Shown: one piece after another, positions 55,816 through 64,000 of the stretch | Numbering within the stretch: position 1 is the first letter of the stretch | Layout of the letters: each line of letters begins with the position of its first letter | Origin: Tetranychus cinnabarinus | Taxonomy: Eukaryota; Arthropoda; Arachnida; Trombidiformes; Tetranychidae | Direction of reading: 5' to 3' | Assembly (NCBI GenBank): GCA_022266195.1 | Contig: WHVY01000003.1 | Coordinates: 7,874,001 to 7,938,000, forward strand | Length of the DNA stretch: 64,000 bases | The notes under the pieces: generated by a model | Databases searched by the model: none | What the model was told of the DNA's origin: nothing | The model's input: the letters and a program-made list of their open reading frames with translations, nothing else | Position numbers and translations under genes: made by a program

Positions 55816-58800
55816 GTTTTTTGTGTCTGAAAGTAAAGAGGAACCCCAAAAAAAAGAGAGAGAGAGAAAATTAGAAATCAAAAAATTGTTAAGTAAAGAC
55901 ATTCCACTCTCTCAATCTCTCTCTCATATCTTCACCATCATCTCTCTTCCATATCCTCCTCTTACCTCTCTCATCATCATCATGCGTGTGTACAAATATT
56001 ACATAAAAAGACATCGTTAACAATTTCACTTTCATATTCAATTTCATCCAATATCAACCTGTTGCTTTCACTAACATTATCATTACCATTATTATCATCA
56101 TCTATTATCATCATCCTTTAATATCATCCTCTAATCATCAACCTTCATTATCAACCTTAACTATTAACCTTTGCTAACAACCTTCAACCTATAACCATTA
56201 TGATAACCAATTTTAAACTTTTTTTATTATACATTATTATGATTATTATTAAATCATGCTCAAAATGGTTTACAATCAACAGAAATGTCTTTGAACAAGT
56301 CTTTATTTTTTAAGCTTTTTTTCAACCAGATAGAGTAAAAAGTGAAATGTAAAAAAAGCTATTAATGCAATGAGAAATGCTTTAAATGCAATTTTATAGC
56401 AGCAAAAAAGGGATAAGATTATCATTATAACGATTCAACAATCATTGATCTAACTGGGAGTGAAAATAGCATTTTAATATCACAAAAAATAAGTTGTCTT
56501 GGTTACCATGAAAATGGATGAAAAAATATACAAAAGGCAAAATTGGTTGAACAATAATAATAATAATTGTTAGTGAGAGAAGTAAATAAATAACAAAATA
56601 AATAAATAAATGGTAACCAAGTATTATTATTATTGTTATCATCTGCTTCCATATTGATAATGATATATATTTATATTCACGAAATGGTTGATTTAATTGA
56701 AAAGGTAAAATAGATTCATGTTTTTTTTATTACAAGGCAAAGGCAATTGTTGTGGTTAAGATTGTAATTGTAATCGGCAATTGATATAAGGGTAGCAAAT
56801 CAGGGTAACAAATAGCTACAAATGAAGGTAACAATCTAACCAGAAACTGGTAAGCAAAAGGCAAAGCAACAAATCGATTGATCCAGTTAACTAATAACAG
56901 TGACAACATTGAAATTAATCAGAGTTGATTGCCTTTTAATAAACACATTTCTGGTTAACCAATATTCTGGTTACAATCCATTTACAATATATTGATTTGT
57001 CACTCAACAATTGACTTTGATTTAACGCAAAATCAAATTCAACTTCAAACATTTTTAGCAAAATTTTGGTTTAACTAGACAAAAATTTCTGGTTAAATAA
57101 ACCCAAATTTTCAAAATGTTTTGTTGTCTTGAAAAATTGACTCAAGTGTTGATTTTTAACCTTTTTTCCTCTGACATTTTAATGTTAACTCAAAATCAGG
57201 TGAAACTCGTTCTTGTTATTAAACTCATTTCTCTGCTTTGTGAGTTTATCATTCAACTTTCCTGATCGTCATCAGAACAATAATAAAAGGTAAAAAAAGA
57301 GAAACCAATTTTACCTTTTTCTTTTTATTACTTGTTATAAAAGCAATTGAATGTCAATGCCTTTTAAGATTCACTTTTTGGCTGCTTATTCACTCAGAAC
57401 ATGATGATGTTACCTTGAACATTTTCACTCAAAATTCTTAGTTGCCCTTTCTCACCATCATCATCATTTCACTCTAATTTGGTTCAACCTGAGGTATAAA
57501 AAAGGCTAAAAGCTTTGAAAGATTAGTTGAGCAAAATTACAGACAATAAAGCAAAAAGTGAAACTCGATTCTCATAAAACCCCTTTTCTTGTGTGTCTGT
57601 AAACGGGTTTGCTTTCATTTTTTTGTTCATTCATTTGATCATCATTCACATAATCATCATGATAATCATTGTGAATCTTTTGAAAAACCATGTCATGATA
57701 AATTCCCTGTTAATGGATTAGTGTCTGGATCATTATTGTTATTGTTATTAAGAAGCATTTCCCATTAAATGTCATTGTAATTATTGTCATTGCAAACATG
57801 GAATCATGAATTACAATTGCAAGTGAGTTGGCAAAAAGCGATTAACATTAAACTGTCATTGAACTCAAAAATATGGTCAAAGTAGACGAACTACCGGAAA
57901 ACCAGAATTCAATTTCTGGTCAACAAGAAGAAAAAAAAACTCCAAAAGAGTTTCAAGAAAAAAAATCGAATTTTCTCTTTTCTTTCAAAGTTGAAACGTT
58001 TTGTTGGTCAAACTTCAAACATTAATCATTATTTCCTGACTCTATTTACCTGTCTATTTCAAGTGTTTGAAAAATATTTTTCAAAATCAATACTTCAAGT
58101 TACCTGAGAGAAGAGATATAATGAAAAATTGTTTCAAAGCCACAAAATGAATATCTTTTTTTTTCTCAAAATGAACCCAATTAAAGGTAATTTAAATATT
58201 AACAATAATGGACAGAGCTGATGATGATGGTGAGTGAAGAGGGAAAGGACAATGAACTTAAGACAACAATGCAAAATCATCATAAACAAGGTAAATCACA
58301 ATCAACAATAATGATTAACCAATTATTTTTCCCTTTCATCCATTCAATCACACTAAAAACGAATCCAGTTGAAACATTGAATTCAATTGAAATCTTTGGT
58401 TGTTATTCATATGCAAGAAGAAGAAGAAGATGAGAAACTTGTCAATCTTTCATCAATCATGATAACCAGAAAAAAAAGACCAAACATTTACCTACTTCTT
58501 TACCTTTCAAGGTAATCAGATTCATTGAGGTAAAGCTGCTGTTAAAAGAGAGTGAAAAAATAGCTTAAAAGGAACCAAAATTTGGCAGAAAAAAAAGTGA
58601 ACCTACGCCCAATCATCCTCCCTCTTCCTCTCATCATCTCTCACCATCTTCCTTTTTCATCCTCATTATCATCTCTGTCTCTTTCCACCTGCCTTTCCAC
58701 TCTTTCGTTTTCTCACCGTGCACTTCATCTTTTCAACCAAATCAACCAGATAGAAACTGGAAAAGACATAAGACAGATAAAGAAGAGGACAGAGATGGTG

Positions 58801-61800
58801 AAAACAAAAGGTAAACACTTTTTGACACTAAATTGTCCCTAGACTGGGCTAACCTTTGTCTCTCTTTACCTTTTTGATTTGTATCAAACTCTCTCACCTT
58901 AATCACCACTCTATGTTTCATCTAATTGCATCGTAGTTCGAGTTCAAAAAACCTTTCCAATTTGTGGAGACTTTTATTGCAACTGCAAACCTTTCAAACA
59001 CTTTCAACCGACCTTGACACATTCATCATTTGACCACAATACATGTATCTGACCGAAAAGCCAGACACTAAAGTCAACACTAAACACAGTTTAAAGCTAA
59101 ACCGTTATGCTATTGAAAGCCGAGTAACAGTTCAAAGAAACCATTCAATTTGGTTTGTATGTCTAGTCCTTTACTTGATTCACTCAAAATATAAAACTCT
59201 GGTTTCTTCATTATTTTACCAGAAAATTGAAACTCATTATGACAGCTTATACAGTCTATTTCATCTAATTTTTATTATTTCTCAACACAATTCACAGATT
59301 GTTAAAAATTAGGTTCTTGATCAGTTGCTTTCAATAAAAGGTTGAGTCTCTTGGTTTACTCAAAGTTTAATGAAACTCATAGGGTTAAATTTTATTGCTA
59401 TTGTTACACTTGAGAAGACTTAAAAACTAGAGTCGAGACGTTGATGATTAAAAGTTGATTTGATGGTAACAAACATCTCCTTCTTCAAAGGTTAACACGG
59501 CAAAGTTTCACCTTCTTATCATTGGCTACTTTAAATTTATCTCAAAAATTGATAAAACCCAAAACCTAGTCCTTTGGTCCTAAAAATGTAACTTTTGTCT
59601 CTTAAAATAATCAAAAAACACTTGAAAGAACAGTTGAATCTTAAAAAGCATTGATTTCCAGTCTAAATTGTCCGACCATATGGTTGCCTTATAACCAGAC
59701 TTGTTAACCAGACTAAAAGGATTGATAGATTGAAGTTTCTCTGATGACTTGCAGTTGATTTGATCCTAATAAACATTTCAAAAAGTGACTTATGTTTCAA
59801 ACATTTGATATTTTTAGGTCCAAGAAAAAGCAAAACAAATCATGAAAAACTTACCCAGTTGAACATGAAGACACAGTCAACAAAAAAAACCAATTGATAA
59901 CAATAAAAAAAGTCACTCAATTGTGAAGAATCACAGAGTTGAAAAAAAAGTTGATACATTTGCGATGAAAGTAAAGGTATTGGTGTAACAATTGAACAGT
60001 AAATATGTTGATGTTGGATAAAACAATGAGTGTGTTTGGGACAGGAAATACATCTATTACATCTTTCAAGCCATTCTCATCATCATTATCATCTTTCTAA
60101 TTCTCTGTCTACTTTGGGTTTCTAGCGCAAGTCAAATTGAGAAATAAAAATATAAAACAAAACCCAAAATATGAATGTACTTATTGGCTTTTTACAAATG
60201 TTTTGTTTTCTCAGGTAACAAACCCAACTTTTCCCTCCCAGTTACAGTTATAATCTGATGATGATGATGATGAAAGCTACTCTTTTATACCATTGTATTC
60301 ATCATCTTGAAACACACACACACACAAACAGTCAATCTGAACCAATCATATTAAACTAAAATATTTCAATCGATATTACCATTAAATATATTATTAACCA
60401 GAAAATATACATTACCAGATATTGTGCCTTTCTTGTGCTTCCTAGTTGAAAATCTGGTTCACTACTAATCAACTAACCAGAAAAAATACAAGAATCGATC
60501 AAAGGTTTTTACTAAAGCAAAGGCAAAATCCTGCAAGTTTATCAATTATACCAACAATGATGAGTCTAAATGGTCTCACAGTTGAAACCCAATTGAGAGT
60601 CAAACAAATGAAAGCAACAGAAATAAAAAAAACAATGGTCAAGTTTATTGACCGATTACACTTTGCACTTTTCACTTTTAACCAAAAAATTGTTGACCAT
60701 TTTTTTTTGTGTCTCTAAAATGTGTAAATATATTGGATCACGAAAGGTAAACAACTTTCCTCTCATCATTCCTCTTCATAACCAATTACGAGTCAATTAT
60801 CTTTCCCTTTCATCTCCCTTGGTTGATCAAGTTTCACCTCTGGTTACACCAAGACAATACAGTGCATAAATCTGCGTGTCAATGTGCCCTTCATGATCAC
60901 AATGTTGGTCAACAAGCAGTCAATTGTACAGCAAATGTATCATCATCATTCTTGTTGCTATTCATTGACTTTTTTTTGCTGCTTTCAACTTATTTTTTTA
61001 CCTTTTTTTTTGCTTTCTGCTGCCTAATTGTGTATATGTTTTTGTCTGTTTTATTTTTGTGTGTCGTAGCATTGAATATGGCCGTTTCCATGCAACTTTG
61101 TGTCGTTTTTTCCCTCTCCCACTCTGGTTGTTACAACACAGAGAAAGAAGACAAAAAAAATAATCATCAACAGCAAACAACAGCAAACCGTGAACCCAAA
61201 AAAACTCAAGGGTTTCCTTGTACATATGATAACATCTCGCCGGTAGACAAAACCATTTACCAGTCATCATTATCATCATCGTCATTATCATCATATCCTT
61301 CCTCTCTCACTCTCTCTTTACCTTTCTCAGGGTTTCACCTACTACTCCACCTCCACCTTAACCACCTCCTTCGTCTTGGCCTATGGTTGAGTCTATTTTT
61401 TTTGCTTCCTTCTTTCGCTTTTTCCCTTTTCTAACCTTTTTTTTCTGGTCAAAAAATGAACCATTTTTAGCTGCACCATTTCCGATGTTGACCATGATTT
61501 TGGGATATTTACACTTTCCCATTGAGGCAGGACTTACAAGGTAAAAGGTCCAAATGTTTGTCAATATGCAATCAGTTTTAAAACCTTTGACCGATTCACG
61601 GTTTTTATGTCAAATTGTAATAAAGACTTGCCAATGTTTTAATCAATGGGATTGCTTGAAATTATCTTAATGGAAACTATTGATTCTGACTATTTACTGG
61701 TTTACAGTAAGTAACTGGTTAATATCAATAAACATGATAAATTAGGTTCATCGGTCTTGCTGATTCTGCTATTAGATTGTCTCATCGATTTGAAGGTTTA

Positions 61801-64000
61801 TATTGAATATTTAATGTCAAGTTTCAGTGGCATTGAAGCTTCTTTAATGTGAAGTTTTGCCGAATCAATTTGGCAAATTTTATCATTTTTTTCGCTTCTT
61901 TTTCGCTTCATCTTTTGACAATCAGAAGCGACTTTTAAAATGCCATTTTTTCATCTTTAATCGCTTCGTTTAGAGTTTATTTTCACTGCAATTTAAGTAC
62001 ATTGACTTGGTGAAAGTATACAATTGTTCATTCAATTCAATTGTTAGTTGAACAATTCAATGTTATTGTAATGGTTTCATCTGGCAACATTTGTAATGGA
62101 CGGTGAATTTGATAAAACATAATTTCTGATTGTATTTCACTTCAATTTACATGTTAAATATGCATTGTATTTTCAGTGAAATTTCATCAATTACTTGAGT
62201 TCCTAAAATTGACTGAAATGCAAAATTTTTCAATTTTATCCTGAAATTAACGATCAAATTCATTGCGTTACAAAACCTTGTTATTTTTTAATGAAATGAT
62301 CAAAGTTAACTTACAAATAAGATCGATTTAAAACAAGTCACAAATGATTAAAGTTAAACTTAATGGTTATGATCGAGAAAAGTTTTTCCTCTTAATTCGA
62401 GAAGTTCCAATCGATCGACTTTTTCAAACAAAATTTGACCCAAAAATTGAAATTCAAGTCATTTCGTTCACATAAATTTCACCAAAGCAAAGAAGAAAAA
62501 TTTGAAAAGAGGAATGAGAAAAGCTGAACCAGAATTTAGAGGTTTTTTGCATTCAACTTCAATGCTTTTCATTACCAATCAGTTTTAATGGCTATTAATA
62601 AGCTAATTAGGTTTGAATCTTGGTTTGAAATATATAAATTCAGTTCCATTTTCAGATTTTTCTTGAGTTTGGTGACAAGCAATATTTTGTTTTCAATGGT
62701 AAAATTGAAAATGATGTCAGCTGAGTGTTTTGTGAAATTGAAATGTTTACTGTTATTTTAATTTTGCATTAATTTTGATTGAGATTTTACAGTTCATCTA
62801 ATATCTAGTTAAAGTTAAGATCAATTGGTTTTTACTTTTGCATCGAGGGTTTCATTGTTATTGAAGATCTTCATGTTGATTCATAATTTTTATTATAGCT
62901 TGCTGATTGCAACAATTCAACAAAATTTAGGTTCATTATAAGCACATACATCATCTTACTAATGATTAATGATTGATCCTAGTCCTTATATGAAATGATT
63001 GATGAATAAATGGGAATCGATTTTATTTTGTTTGTTTGCTTTTTTTGTCATCAAAAGATTCTTTATATTACTACATTTAATAACTTTCAACGAAATTGGA
63101 TTCACTTTCTAAGTAATCAACTCGTTTATTACGGCAATATTTAGTGGATTGCAGTTAATTTGGTGATCGAAGTCGCCTGATGAAAGAGGAAAAGCTTAAA
63201 GATCTTAAATTTTCTAGTAAAAGTGTGAAATTAGTCTCGTCTGAATCAACCATTTTCTGGTTTTGTCATTTTCAATTTGGGTTACCATTTCAAATAAACC
63301 TGTTTAATCATTAATTCAGTAAGATAAGTTGCATGATCAAGATTTGATTATGCAATTTCACAAATCTTTAAGCATCGCCCAAAATTTAACCAGATACCAA
63401 TTCCGATTTTCCACTAATTTGCTTGAAATTGCTAATGTGTAAACTCTGATGATTACGATGATGAACTTGGACGAGATGAGTATTGATTAAATTTCAAACT
63501 GTAAGAAACAGAATGATGATAACCAAATGCCATCAAAAGCCTTTAGAAAATTTCAATTCTTGATATTTTGTAAGATTTTTGTATAAATTTTCCAACCAAA
63601 GATACACTCAAATCAATATCATCTCAATACTGTTGATGCATGGGACAGCTTATCTGTAAAGATCAATATACAAAGGTTAATCATTGTAATATCAACATAA
63701 CCAATCATTTCTTGTTTCGGTAATTTTCAGCAACTAAATTTTTGGAAATTGTTTCAGTAGCCGGTCGTTAATAACAATTACCCAAAAAATTAGACTAACT
63801 TACCTTTAACTAAGGAATAGTAGACCTTAGGATAAGGTTATGATCATTTTCACTTTTTGTAGACTCCATGAGGCTCATAGAAACCTTATTCGATCACATT
63901 TCACATAATTAACAAGGAAAAGGGTTTTAAAACATAATTGTTGAAGATTGTTTAATTTGTTGAATTGAAAAATTATAATAATTATTTTTTAAGCTTTTGA
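55816..64000. other. Gene desert
   Basis: About 8 kb of AT-rich non-coding DNA with ATC/ATG and pyrimidine-rich tracts and a (CA)n run near 60310-60325. The longest frame (60823-61434) lacks a normal start and is Phe/Ser/Leu-rich. It may hold long introns, distal regulatory DNA or exons of a gene outside the window; I see none I can support. Confidence 0.5.

Noticed and set aside
60823..61434. 203-codon open frame, longest in the gene desert
   Set aside because: First codon is not a clear start, composition is Phe/Ser/Leu-rich from pyrimidine tracts, and no motif or splice context supports it.

Overview
The window is nuclear DNA from a small, AT-rich animal genome. Genes are compact, introns are mostly 60-130 bp with GT..AG borders, and the proteins resemble arthropod and vertebrate orthologues. 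The tandem carboxylesterase array, pancreatic-lipase fossils, glycine-rich secreted proteins and short introns fit a spider mite such as Tetranychus. That assignment is an inference from gene content; no rRNA or mitochondrial marker is present to settle it. || Layout. 0-3.6 kb is a graveyard: an envelope-like membrane-protein fragment and pieces of a pancreatic-type lipase gene with one exon present twice. 7.5-14.5 kb holds a small secreted glycine-rich protein gene whose 6.4 kb first intron carries a complete Tc1/mariner-type element (8942-10249). 14.9-16.4 kb has a possible tiny basic-protein gene and an unidentified decayed gene. 17.3-21.2 kb has two clear housekeeping genes on the plus strand: a membrane-anchored PPM phosphatase (PPM1L type) and the mitochondrial import channel Tom40. 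22.1-34.0 kb (minus strand) has three intronless secreted carboxylesterases of identical length (540 aa), then TRAPPC8. Decayed TRAPPC8 pieces sit upstream of the first two esterases, so the array seems to have grown by copying an esterase+TRAPPC8 block. 35.3-37.2 kb has an intronless IRE1-type kinase/RNase with no luminal sensor domain. 38.5-39.8 kb is a second Tc1-like element. 40.2-44.7 kb has PLPP6-type polyisoprenoid phosphatase and PIG-F (divergent), then eIF2-gamma. 48.1-49.4 kb has a second glycine-rich secreted protein. 49.4-64 kb is gene-poor, full of purine/pyrimidine-skewed low-complexity sequence and contains a 229-bp perfect inverted repeat. || The most unusual locus is the TRAPPC8/IRE1-like pair. 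The 1.3 kb between the two divergent genes is a long, diverged inverted repeat that runs through both promoters, both 5' leaders and about the first ten codons of both proteins (MENINTYID versus MENINQYMD). The IRE1-like gene therefore seems to have obtained its promoter and start codon from an inverted copy of the TRAPPC8 5' end, in place of the ER-stress sensor domain. If expressed, it would be an IRE1 kinase-RNase without the usual unfolded-protein input. || Working links between genes: TRAPPC8 (ER-Golgi traffic), IRE1-like (ER stress), PLPP6 and PIG-F (ER isoprenoid and GPI-anchor lipids) and the secreted esterases all concern the secretory pathway, but there is no operon logic and the clustering may be chance.
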